From assembly GCF_030012525.1 (NCBI RefSeq), contig NZ_CP124855.1, positions 2,852,001 through 2,916,000 of the forward strand: a stretch of 64,000 bases of DNA. The letters are read 5' to 3'. This DNA is from Chryseobacterium gotjawalense (lineage in GTDB: Bacteria > Bacteroidota > Bacteroidia > Flavobacteriales > Weeksellaceae). Below, piece after piece: positions 56,377 to 64,000 of this stretch. The position numbers and the translations under genes were made by a program. Positions within the stretch are counted from its first letter, which is position 1. Each line of letters starts with the position of its first letter. The notes beneath the pieces were generated by a model. That model did no database searches, was not told the DNA's origin, and saw only the letters and a list, made by a program, of their open reading frames with translations.

Positions 56377-56407
56377 TTGTCGATTGCCATAAATCTAACT
56401 ATCTTTG
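56377..56407 (+). promoter_or_regulatory. Promoter of ribB
   Basis: TTG (56377-56379), 20 bp, TATCTTTG (56400-56407), 19 bp before the ATG. Confidence 0.7.
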
Positions 56408-56425
56408 CAAAAATCTAAAAGTAAA

Positions 56426-57547
56426 ATGTCAGATATTCAACTTAATACGATTCCTGAAGCGATTGAGGATCTAAAAAACGGAAAAATAATCATCGTAGTT
56501 GATGATGAAAACCGGGAAAATGAGGGAGATTTTCTTTCTGCGGCAGAATTAACCACGCCGGAAATCATCAATTTCATGACCATTCACGGTCGCGGTTTGA
56601 TTTGTACGCCACTTCCTGAAAAACGGTGTGACGAACTTGGTCTCGACATTATGGTCACGCGAAGCAGCGATCCGAAAGAAACTGCTTTTACGGTTTCTGT
56701 GGATTTGTTGGGAGACGGAGTTTCTACCGGAATTTCTGCCAGCGACCGAAGTAAAACGATTTTAGCTTTAATGGACGAAAACACCAAACCGGCGGATTTT
56801 ATGCGCCCGGGACATATTTTCCCATTGAGAGCAAAAAAAGGAGGTGTTTTGAAAAGAGCGGGTCATACCGAAGCGGCGATTGATTTAACCAAATTAGCCG
56901 GCCTGCAGGAAGGCGGTGTAATTTGCGAAATTATGAATGATGACGGTTCTATGGCAAGACTTCCCGAATTATATGAACTGGCGAAAAAACACGATTTGAA
57001 ACTGGTTTCTATTGAGGATTTAATTCAATATCAGTTAAGAAAAGGTGATTTAATCGAGCGTTTGGAAGAAAGGAAAGTGAAAACATTCTACGGAGATTTC
57101 GATTTTTACGCTTTTAAAGAAACGAGTACGGATCAGATTCACTTTGCATTAACGAAAGGAAAATGGGCGGAAAACGAACCGATTTTGGTAAGAGTTCAGG
57201 CTTCGAATTCTTATTTCGATGTTTTGAGCAGACTGACGACGGGCGAAAAACCGTTGCTTGAAAAAGTAACTAAAATGATTAATGACGAAGGAAAAGGGGC
57301 GATAATTTTCATTAATAATGTCTCAAATTCCGAAAACACGATGCGCAAACTGCAGCAGTTTTTGGATTTTCAGGACGGTCAGGAAAAACGTCCGACTTTG
57401 GCCTCCAACTTCCATGATTATGGAATAGGAACGCAGATTTTAAAAAACTTAGGAATTAATAAATTCCGTGTCATTTCTCAAAATGTTAACCAAAAACCTT
57501 TGGTAGGCGGTTATGATGTGGAAGTGACAGAAATGGTTGAGTTATAA
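56426..57547 (+). CDS. ribB: 3,4-dihydroxy-2-butanone-4-phosphate synthase with degenerate GTP cyclohydrolase II domain
   Basis: The 373-aa protein (ATG 56426; a TTG at 56405 lies in the promoter) has an intact N-terminal RibB domain: [48 protein letters not shown] and [16 protein letters not shown], which turns ribulose 5-phosphate into the riboflavin precursor. The C-terminal half is shaped like RibA but lacks its active site: the zinc CxxxxxxCxC region reads [16 protein letters not shown] with no Cys, and the QEGRGIGL region is absent. So RibA activity must come from another gene. Terminator downstream. Confidence 0.92.
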   Translation: MSDIQLNTIPEAIEDLKNGKIIIVVDDENRENEGDFLSAAELTTPEIINFMTIHGRGLICTPLPEKRCDELGLDIMVTRSSDPKETAFTVSVDLLGDGVSTGISASDRSKTILALMDENTKPADFMRPGHIFPLRAKKGGVLKRAGHTEAAIDLTKLAGLQEGGVICEIMNDDGSMARLPELYELAKKHDLKLVSIEDLIQYQLRKGDLIERLEERKVKTFYGDFDFYAFKETSTDQIHFALTKGKWAENEPILVRVQASNSYFDVLSRLTTGEKPLLEKVTKMINDEGKGAIIFINNVSNSENTMRKLQQFLDFQDGQEKRPTLASNFHDYGIGTQILKNLGINKFRVISQNVNQKPLVGGYDVEVTEMVEL

Positions 57548-57618
57548 TAAGAGCCAAGTAAAAAGGTAAAAAAGCCAAGTAGGCATTAAATATTTTGGGC
57601 AATTTTTTTGCCAACGCT

Positions 57619-57657
57619 AAACCCTTTCGGCCTTCTAAAGGCTGAAAGGGTTTTCTT
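57619..57657 (+). terminator. Intrinsic terminator after ribB
   Basis: AAACCCTTTCGGCC and GGCTGAAAGGGTTTT pair around a short loop, followed by a T-rich run. Confidence 0.85.
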
Positions 57658-57721
57658 TTTAATCAGCAAATCAACACATCAACAGATTATCACCTCGCTA
57701 AAAATTGTTATCTTCGTTTCA

Positions 57722-58933
57722 ATGAAATATCTACCATTTTTCTTTTTATTATTCAGTGCATTTTTCACTGCACAGGATATCCGCAGCGTTCAACTGTTTA
57801 ATCCGCAGACCAATGATGAAACGCCGGTCATTGGGTTTAATGAACAGTTGATTTTGCGTTTCGATGATTTGTCGAATTCCAGTACGATTTACCGCTATAC
57901 TTTGAAACATTTCGACCGGAACTGGAAAGATGACGGCTTGTTTTTTACCGAATATGCCACCGGAAGTTTAAACGGAATGATCGATCAGTTTCAGTATTCG
58001 TTCAATACTTTGCAGGCGTACACCAATTACACATTAACGATTCCGAACGATAAAATTCAGCCTAAAATCTCCGGGAATTTTGAACTCGTTGTTTATCAGC
58101 ATTCAGCCAGCAAACCGCTTTTCACGAAAAGATTTTGTGTGGTTGAAGACGGCGCTAATTTGGCTTTGAATATTTCCCGAATTTCTGACGCGGGAAAACC
58201 GCAAATCAATCAAAGGGTAGAAGTTCAGGCAATCGGGAACGGTTCGGCAATGAATTCCAATCTGAATTCTTTGACTTTAAATGTCATCCAAAATAATAAT
58301 TGGAACTTGGGAGTTTACAATCAAAAGCAAAGTTCCTCTTTGGGAAATAAAATTCTTTTTCAACAGATGAATTTAGCGTTTCCCGGGAATAATGAGTTTT
58401 ATTATTTTGATAACAAGAATATGAACCAACCGTTTGATATGGTTGCTCAGTCAGAAAATGTCAATGGAATAAATTATACCTATTTGCATTCGGTGTGGGC
58501 GTTTCCGATGAATTATCAATACCAGCCGGATGTGAACGGTGCTTTTTATTTCCGTCGAAATGATTTGGGTATTGAAAGAAATGCGGATCGGGAAGCGGAT
58601 TATTCCTGGGTGTATTTTGCTTTAGATTCCGAAAAAACCAATAAAGAGATTTATGTAGTCGGTGGTTTTAATGATTTTAAAGCAAGCAAAGAAAATCAAA
58701 TGTTCTACGATGAAACTGCAAAAAAATACATCGCAAAAATTTATTTGAAACAGGGATTCTACAATTATATTTTAGCCACCAAAAACGCGGATGGAAGTTT
58801 AAATCTGGGCGAAATCAACGGTAATTTCTGGCAGACAGAAAACCTCTATCAGGCCTTTTTGTATTACCAGCCTTTTGGTAGGAACTACGATGGATTGCTG
58901 GGTTACGGCGAGTTTAGAACGCCTTTGAGATAA
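57722..58933 (+). CDS. Type IX secretion system plug protein (DUF5103)
   Basis: The 403-aa protein starts at 57722 with a signal peptide (MKYLPFFFLLFSAFFTAQ); a longer frame from 57608 begins in the ribB terminator. Motifs IRSVQLFNPQTNDETPVIGF, YRYTLKHFDRNWK and YNTLQAYTNYTLTIPND-type region mark the DUF5103 plug, which blocks the periplasmic side of the SprA pore when no substrate is engaged. ADYSWVYFALDSEKTN and IYVVGGFNDFKASKENQMFY form the C-terminal Ig-like/CBM-like part. Its channel SprA is at the left edge of the window; the two are not in one operon. Confidence 0.9.
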   Translation: MKYLPFFFLLFSAFFTAQDIRSVQLFNPQTNDETPVIGFNEQLILRFDDLSNSSTIYRYTLKHFDRNWKDDGLFFTEYATGSLNGMIDQFQYSFNTLQAYTNYTLTIPNDKIQPKISGNFELVVYQHSASKPLFTKRFCVVEDGANLALNISRISDAGKPQINQRVEVQAIGNGSAMNSNLNSLTLNVIQNNNWNLGVYNQKQSSSLGNKILFQQMNLAFPGNNEFYYFDNKNMNQPFDMVAQSENVNGINYTYLHSVWAFPMNYQYQPDVNGAFYFRRNDLGIERNADREADYSWVYFALDSEKTNKEIYVVGGFNDFKASKENQMFYDETAKKYIAKIYLKQGFYNYILATKNADGSLNLGEINGNFWQTENLYQAFLYYQPFGRNYDGLLGYGEFRTPLR

Positions 58934-58934
58934 A

Positions 58935-58978
58935 GAAAAAAAAGACCTTCAATGTTTATCGAAGGTCTTTTTTTTTTC
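58935..58978. terminator. Bidirectional terminator between plug and ferrochelatase genes
   Basis: AAAGACCTTC and GAAGGTCTTT form a perfect 10-bp stem with A-run on the left and T-run on the right, serving both convergent genes. Confidence 0.9.
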
Positions 58979-58979
58979 T

Positions 58980-60008
58980 TTATACCAAATAAAACTCATG
59001 CAATCTTTCCTCGCACAACGTTTTCACCACATCAATCCAGCGGTCTTCGTCGTTTAAACAGGGGATGTAATGGTAGTTTTCGCCACCACCATGCATGAAC
59101 TGTTCTTTACCTTCTACGGAGATTTCCTCTAAAGTTTCCAGACAATCTGATACAAAAGCCGGGCAAACAATTGCCAGATTCTTAATTCCTTTTTTGCTTA
59201 AATTTTCTAAAGTTACATCGGTGTAAGGTTCCATCCATTTATCGTTTCCTAAACGGGACTGGAAGGTGACCAGAACTTTCTCTTTCGGTAAATTTAATTT
59301 TTTAATGACTTCTTCCGTTACTTTAAAACACTGGTGTCGGTAGCAAAACTGATGGCTTGGATTGCTGTCTCGGGAACAACAGTCGTTTAAATTACAGGTT
59401 TTGGTTGGGTCTGTTTTAAAAATATGTCTTTCCGGAACGCCGTGATAAGAGAATTGCAAAGCATCAAAATTTTCAGGTAATTTCTCCCGAATACTTTCTG
59501 CAAGGCAATCGATATAGATTTCGCGGTTATAAAAAGGCTGAACGTAATTGATTTTAATATCTGGGAAATGTTTCTTGCGAACATCTTCTGCCTTTTCAAT
59601 CACTGTTTCTGTCGTGCTCATCGCATATTGCGGATAGAGTGGGAAGAGTACGATTTCAGTAACGCCCTGTTCTGTCAGTTTTCGGATGCCTGTTTCGATG
59701 CTTGGTTCTGCATATCGCATGCCGATTTCTACAGGAACATCAACCAACTTTTGCAGTTTTTTCTGAATTCTTTCCGTAATGAAAATTAAAGGCGAACCTT
59801 CTTCAGTCCACACGGTTTCATAAGCGGCAGCCGATTTTTTCGGACGGGTATTCAAAATGATTCCGCGCACCAATAAAGTCCGGAAAAACCAACGGTAATC
59901 GATGACTTTTTCATCCATTAAAAATTCGTCGAGATATTCTTTTACATCTTCAACTTTCGTCGATTTGGGCGAACCGAGATTCACCAATAAAATTCCTTTT
60001 TTTGACAA
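58980..60008 (-). CDS. hemH: Ferrochelatase
   Basis: Inserts Fe(II) into protoporphyrin IX (or coproporphyrin III) for haem. The 342-aa protein has GILLVNLGSPKSTKVEDVKE, WTEEGSPLIFITERI, the catalytic His in LQFSYHGVPERH, and Glu in CLETLEEI. An insertion after the His motif is Cys-rich: KTCNLNDCC then FCYRHQC, five Cys in 23 residues, possibly for an Fe-S cluster. Monocistronic with a MITE-like repeat upstream. Confidence 0.95.
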   Translation of the reverse strand: MSKKGILLVNLGSPKSTKVEDVKEYLDEFLMDEKVIDYRWFFRTLLVRGIILNTRPKKSAAAYETVWTEEGSPLIFITERIQKKLQKLVDVPVEIGMRYAEPSIETGIRKLTEQGVTEIVLFPLYPQYAMSTTETVIEKAEDVRKKHFPDIKINYVQPFYNREIYIDCLAESIREKLPENFDALQFSYHGVPERHIFKTDPTKTCNLNDCCSRDSNPSHQFCYRHQCFKVTEEVIKKLNLPKEKVLVTFQSRLGNDKWMEPYTDVTLENLSKKGIKNLAIVCPAFVSDCLETLEEISVEGKEQFMHGGGENYHYIPCLNDEDRWIDVVKTLCEERLHEFYLV

Positions 60009-60028
60009 AATATTTATTTTTTTTTATA

Positions 60029-60222
60029 AACCACAAAAGTCACAAAACTTTCCTATAAAGATGGAATTGACTTCGTTTTAAAGTGAAAATAATTTACAGC
60101 AACTTAGTGTAATGCTCATTTACAAGCGTTTCCTGTCCTTCGTGGTATCTATTTTTTACATTAAAATTAATTAAAATTTCTTCTGGAACTTTTAGAATGC
60201 TTACAACATAACTTTTGTGGTT
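60029..60222. repeat. MITE-like element with AACCACAAAAGT inverted ends
   Basis: AACCACAAAAGT (60029-60040) and ACTTTTGTGGTT (60211-60222) are perfect 12-bp inverted repeats about 194 bp apart; the left end continues CACAAAA. The ends share the ACC(A/G)CAAAAG core with the element at 38560. No ORF inside. Confidence 0.65.
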
Positions 60223-60228
60223 AATTAC

Positions 60229-61107
60229 TTACCCATTTACCGCTTCCACGTTTTCTACCAATTCCGGTAAAAACTGTTTCAGAACATTTTCAATTCCTCC
60301 TTTCAAAGTCGCGGTAGAACTTGGGCAACCCGAGCAGGCTCCCTGCAATAGCATTTTCGCAGTTTTCGTGTCTGCGTCATATTCCATTAACGAAATTTTA
60401 CCACCATCACCTTCCACGGCTGGCGTAATATATTCATTTAAAATATCAGAAATTTTCTGTTCGTCTTCATTGTATTCTCTGTTCATGATGCCCGCTGCCG
60501 GACTTTCATGTTTCTGCGGGGTCACGTTAGAAATAACGCCTCCGCTTTGAAGATAATCCGCCACAAATGCTCTTACTGCAACCATCACCTCATGCCATTC
60601 AACTGATACATTTTTGGTAACCGCCACGAAATTATCAGAGATGAAAACTTCTTTCGCAAAATCATATTCATCGAAAATCGCTTTGGCCAAAGGAACATTG
60701 TCGGCTTCTTCACGGGATTTTACTTCGATGAAACCGTCCATTAATGCTTTGTTGGAAACGAATTTCATCACCATAGGATTGGGAGTCATTTCTGCATAAA
60801 TAAGATATTCATCATTTTTTTTCTGAAGATAAATTCGGGGATTCGCCGCCAGTTCATCCTGGATCACATTTTTCAGAGGATCAACAAGATTTTCCCAGTC
60901 GATACCGTCCTGTTTTGCGACAGCGACAAAATTCGCGGTGATAAAAATTCGTTCTACGAATGGATATTTGAAAAGTTCCTGGGCTAAAGGGATTTCTGCG
61001 ATATCAGAATTGCGGTCGAGTTCCAGAGAACCGGGAATTAAGTTGTAATCGGCTACAAACTTCATTACTTTTGGGTTTTCTGTGGGCTCTATAATAATTG
61101 GTCTCAT
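60229..61107 (-). CDS. NifU/Nfu-type Fe-S scaffold with two N-terminal Nfu domains
   Basis: A 292-aa Fe-S carrier. Two Nfu_N modules are in tandem: ENPKVMKFVADYNLIPGSLE (~residues 8-90) and PNPMVMKFVSNKALMDGFIE (~110-190), each ending with a FVERIFITANFVAV-type strand. The C-terminal Nfu domain has LQGACSGCPSSTATLKGGIE, whose CxxC binds an iron-sulfur cluster between two subunits. Nfu proteins pass [4Fe-4S] clusters to target enzymes. The duplication of the N domain is a lineage feature. Monocistronic. Confidence 0.93.
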   Translation of the reverse strand: MRPIIIEPTENPKVMKFVADYNLIPGSLELDRNSDIAEIPLAQELFKYPFVERIFITANFVAVAKQDGIDWENLVDPLKNVIQDELAANPRIYLQKKNDEYLIYAEMTPNPMVMKFVSNKALMDGFIEVKSREEADNVPLAKAIFDEYDFAKEVFISDNFVAVTKNVSVEWHEVMVAVRAFVADYLQSGGVISNVTPQKHESPAAGIMNREYNEDEQKISDILNEYITPAVEGDGGKISLMEYDADTKTAKMLLQGACSGCPSSTATLKGGIENVLKQFLPELVENVEAVNG

Positions 61108-61314
61108 TTTAATTTCTTAAATTTGAGTACAAAAATACGGATAACAATTTAGATTTCATCATGCAGGTTTTAGACGCTGTCAATGAGTAATATCAGTAAT
61201 CACAGAAAGGACTGAGAATAAAAAAATCAGAAAACTACAGCGTTGAATAGTTAACAGAATGAATGGAAGTCTATTCTCTTTTTTCTATTCTCTTATAATT
61301 TTAAAAAAAATAAT

Positions 61315-61842
61315 ATGGCACTTATAAAAGAACTTTTAGGAAAAACTCCACAAATCGGAGAAGACACTTTTTTGGCAGAAACAGCAACCATTATTGGCGA
61401 TGTCACTATGGGCAAAGAATGCAGTGTCTGGTACAACGCCGTCATTCGTGGCGATGTGAATTACATTAAAATGGGTAACAAAGTGAATGTTCAGGACAAC
61501 GTAATGTTGCACTGCACGTATGAAAAATTCCCGCTGGTCATTGGAAATAATGTGTCGATCGGGCACAACGCAATCGTTCATGGCTGCACTGTTCACGATA
61601 ATGTGTTAATCGGAATGGGCGCGATTGTAATGGACGACTGTTTGGTTGAAAGCAACTCGATTATCGGTGCCGGTTCAGTGGTCACCCAGGGGACACATAT
61701 TAAATCCGGTGAAGTTTGGGCGGGAGCACCGGCACGGAAAATCAAAGATATGTCGGCAGATTTATTGGAAGGTGAAGTTAACAGAATCGCTAATAATTAT
61801 GTGAAATATTCTTCATGGTATACTAACGAAGCGGTTCTTTAA
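61315..61842 (+). CDS. Gamma-carbonic-anhydrase family protein
   Basis: The 175-aa left-handed beta-helix protein has hexapeptide repeats (IGDVTMGKECSVWYNAVIRG, VIGNNVSIGHNAIVHGCTVH). Three His suited to binding zinc are visible in VMLHC, IGHNA and VHGC. It resembles PaaY/YrdA proteins; some have weak carbonic anhydrase or thioesterase activity and many are uncharacterised. Trimer expected. Confidence 0.9.
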   Translation: MALIKELLGKTPQIGEDTFLAETATIIGDVTMGKECSVWYNAVIRGDVNYIKMGNKVNVQDNVMLHCTYEKFPLVIGNNVSIGHNAIVHGCTVHDNVLIGMGAIVMDDCLVESNSIIGAGSVVTQGTHIKSGEVWAGAPARKIKDMSADLLEGEVNRIANNYVKYSSWYTNEAVL

Positions 61843-61856
61843 TTACGTAAAATAAC

Positions 61857-61887
61857 AGGGAAGTTGATTATTCAGCTTCCTTTTCTT
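61857..61887 (+). terminator. Intrinsic terminator after the gamma-CA gene
   Basis: GGGAAGTTGA and TCAGCTTCC pair, then T-rich sequence. It overlaps the last codons of the convergent lipoprotein gene. Confidence 0.6.
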
Positions 61888-62329
61888 TTTCAGAATGATT
61901 ACCAATCAAAACAGCTTTTCCGTCTTCACAGCGAATTTCCACAGGAGGAAGAACCATTACGCAATCGGACATGAGGCCATATTTGAGATTGAAAGCACTT
62001 TGCATTGAAGTGAATTGCGCTATTTTAGGTAAAATTTGATCTTCAAGTTTAATGGGATAAGCGATATAGGAACTTGGTCCGCCACACGCCTTGGAACCAA
62101 TGGCAGTGAATTTCCAGTCTTTTGAATCCGCACATATTTCAGTGCTGATGAGGGAATCTATCTCTTTGGTGAGGTTTTTCATTTCAAGCTGGTCTGCCTG
62201 CTGTGAAAAATGATTTTCCGGTTTCAGCGCAATGTCTTTAGGCAAGGTCTCCACGTCCGTCACTCTTTTTTTGGACGAACAGGAGGCTAAGGTCAAAACT
62301 GAAAGGGTAATAATCAATAAATGTTTCAT
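61868..62329 (-). CDS. Lipoprotein of unknown function
   Basis: From the ATG at 62329 the 153-aa product has a lipoprotein signal (MKHLLIITLSVLTLASCSSK, Cys about residue 17); an ATG at 62350 would add seven residues. Four more Cys are present (EICADSKDWK, GSKACGGPSSYI, LMSDCVMVLPP, IRCEDGKAVL) and could form two disulfides in the periplasm. SKACGGPSSYIAYP recurs in small Bacteroidetes lipoproteins that have no known role. Confidence 0.8.
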   Translation of the reverse strand: MKHLLIITLSVLTLASCSSKKRVTDVETLPKDIALKPENHFSQQADQLEMKNLTKEIDSLISTEICADSKDWKFTAIGSKACGGPSSYIAYPIKLEDQILPKIAQFTSMQSAFNLKYGLMSDCVMVLPPVEIRCEDGKAVLIGNHSEKEKEAE

Positions 62330-62482
62330 TGTAAATGTTTTCTTCTGCATTACAAAAATACAGCCTTTTTTGCAATGTTAAAGGAACAGTGACATTATCG
62401 GAGTTCAAATGTATTAAAATTCAATTTTTTCCTCTTTAAAAAAGCTTTTTTTTATGTATTCAATTTGTCATTTTTAAATGAA

Positions 62483-62499
62483 ATTCGTGTATTAGTGGC
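62483..62499. repeat. Short repeat fragment related to 44931-44947
   Basis: ATTCGTGTATTAGTGGC, whose complement GCCACTAATACACGAAT matches 15 of 17 bases of the copy at 44931. Lies in the 230-bp gap before the helicase. Confidence 0.45.
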
Positions 62500-62561
62500 T
62501 AAAAACCAGATGCACTGATTTTCACCATGGTAATTGTATTCAATTTTCTTAAATTTGACCG

Positions 62562-64000
62562 ATGGACGAATCTCTCTTTAATTTAGCCGAACACACGAAC
62601 CGCAGTATTTTTTTAACGGGAAAAGCGGGGACAGGAAAAACGACTTTTCTGAATGAGTTTGTAAAGAAAACCAAGAAGAAACACATTGTCGTAGCGCCAA
62701 CCGGAATCGCCGCCATCAACGCTGGCGGTGTGACGATTCATTCCATGTTCGGACTTCCATTGAGAACTTTTATTCCGACGACCGACCGGATCGACAGCAA
62801 TCTGGGAAACAATATTTCCGATTTGATGCAGCATTTCAAATACCGAAAAGACAAACTCAAATTGTTGCGGGAAATAGAAATTATCATCATCGATGAGGTT
62901 TCTATGTTGCGTGCCGATGTCTTGGATATGATGGATTTTTCGCTGCGTTTTGTACGACGCAATCAGCAGAAATTCGGTGGCGTTCAGATGTTGTTTATCG
63001 GTGATCTCTACCAGCTTCCGCCAGTGGTTCGCGATGAACATTTCTTAGGCCAGTATTATAAATCTCCTTTTTTCTTCGAAAGTTATGCATTGAAGGAAAT
63101 GCCTTTAATCACCATAGAACTGACTACCGTTTATCGGCAGACCGACGAAAAGTTTTTGGATATTCTGAATGATATCCGCGACGGTGCGGTAGGTAATATC
63201 GATTTTGAAACTTTAAATGAAAGATATATTCCCGACTTCGAACCGACCGATGAACCTTATGTTTATCTGACTTCACACAACAGAATGGCCGACGAAATCA
63301 ACCAGAAAAAACTGGCCGAACTGAAAGGAAAACCTTATATATACCGTGCAGATATTATTGGAAATTTCAATGAAAACCAGTATCCCAACGAAGAAGAACT
63401 GCAGTTGAAAGTCGGTGCCCAGGTCATGTTTATCCGAAACGATGCGAGCAGTGAAAAGAGATATTTCAATGGTAAGCTCGCTGAAGTAATGGGGTTAGAT
63501 GAGAAAGAAATTACCGTGCTCATCGATGGTGACGAGGAAGTCTTTAAAATAAAAAAAGAAACCTGGGAACAGAAAAGATACGGTTTAGATGCCGATAAAA
63601 ACATTACAGAAGATGTTTTAGGGAGTTTCCAGCAATATCCGGTTCGCCTGGCTTGGGCCGTGACCATTCATAAATCGCAGGGGCTGACTTTTGACCGTCT
63701 GATTATTGATGCCGGAAAATCTTTCGCTTCAGGGCAGGTTTATGTGGCGCTTTCGCGGTGCCGGACTTTAGAAGGAATTGTGTTAAAGTCTAAAATCACA
63801 CCGAATGTTATTTTTGCCGACCGCCGGGTGTCAAAGTTTCAGGATGAAACCAACGCGAACGAAAAAGTTGAAGAGATTCTTCAGGCTGAAAAATACGATT
63901 ACAGCATCAAAAAAGTGATCAGCAGTTTAGACTGTCTGTGGTTCAAACATTCCCTGGAGAAATGGTTTCAAACCACCAAAACCAGCAAAGCACTTGATAA
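62562..64000 (+). CDS. PIF1-like helicase, C terminus beyond the window
   Basis: Open from the ATG at 62562 to the window edge (480 codons, no stop). SIFLTGKAGTGKTTFLNEFV is Walker A, VAPTGIAAINAGGVTIHSMF is motif Ia, EIIIIDEVSML is Walker B, MLFIGDLYQLPPVV is motif III, RLAWAVTIHKSQGLTFDRL and VYVALSRCRTLEG are motifs V-VI, all of the PIF1/RecD superfamily 1B type. Such 5'-3' helicases unwind G-quadruplexes and R-loops in other organisms; the bacterial role is less clear. The missing C-terminal part often carries an HRDC-like domain in this group. Confidence 0.9.
   Translation, partial: MDESLFNLAEHTNRSIFLTGKAGTGKTTFLNEFVKKTKKKHIVVAPTGIAAINAGGVTIHSMFGLPLRTFIPTTDRIDSNLGNNISDLMQHFKYRKDKLKLLREIEIIIIDEVSMLRADVLDMMDFSLRFVRRNQQKFGGVQMLFIGDLYQLPPVVRDEHFLGQYYKSPFFFESYALKEMPLITIELTTVYRQTDEKFLDILNDIRDGAVGNIDFETLNERYIPDFEPTDEPYVYLTSHNRMADEINQKKLAELKGKPYIYRADIIGNFNENQYPNEEELQLKVGAQVMFIRNDASSEKRYFNGKLAEVMGLDEKEITVLIDGDEEVFKIKKETWEQKRYGLDADKNITEDVLGSFQQYPVRLAWAVTIHKSQGLTFDRLIIDAGKSFASGQVYVALSRCRTLEGIVLKSKITPNVIFADRRVSKFQDETNANEKVEEILQAEKYDYSIKKVISSLDCLWFKHSLEKWFQTTKTSKALD

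Overview
The window is AT-rich bacterial chromosome from a member of the Flavobacteriia, most likely the Chryseobacterium/Kaistella group (Weeksellaceae). The evidence is SprA and plug components of type IX secretion, Bacteroidetes-type promoters (TTG, about 17-20 bp, TAnnTTTG), few strong Shine-Dalgarno sites, a DUF3467 gene after rpoC, and a ribB with a dead GTP-cyclohydrolase half. The species assignment is inference.

Layout. 1-10.5 kb: the 3' end of sprA, folE-cysS, a CBM20-bearing 4-alpha-glucanotransferase, three small exported proteins (two of them paralogues) and ferritin. 10.6-37.8 kb: a RecB/AddA-like helicase-nuclease on the minus strand, then the information-processing cluster: rpsU, xerC, hpf, tRNA-Thr/Tyr/Gly/Thr, [two-component system + RND metal efflux], tuf, tRNA-Trp, secE, nusG, rplKAJL, rpoB, rpoC, DUF3467. 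The tRNA order is that of the E. coli thrU-tyrU-glyT-thrT-tufB operon, but here tuf is separated from the tRNAs by a roughly 7.7 kb regulator-plus-efflux block. Four TTAAG repeats at exact 11-bp spacing sit just before the efflux operon and are a likely response-regulator operator. 37.9-47.3 kb: mostly minus-strand housekeeping genes (miaA, aroC, thioredoxins, membrane proteins) and a 206-bp tandem repeat.

47.74-53.08 kb: a compact, about 5.3 kb integrated element at the 3' end of tRNA-Cys. It has a tyrosine integrase, an unknown 237-aa protein, an excisionase-like HTH protein, a 50-aa small ORF, a Rep-like protein, a small membrane protein and a structured noncoding tail. Flanking att repeats, paired TTGACACA arm-type repeats at both ends and a duplicate tRNA terminator define it. 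This is the best candidate for a little-described system in the window.

53.1-64 kb: a broken RDD gene, DUF4403, a luciferase-like oxidoreductase, ribB, the T9SS plug protein, ferrochelatase, an Nfu-type Fe-S protein, a gamma-carbonic-anhydrase-like protein, a lipoprotein and a PIF1-like helicase that runs off the window. Several short MITE-like palindromic repeats lie between genes. No CRISPR array, rRNA or transposase gene was seen.
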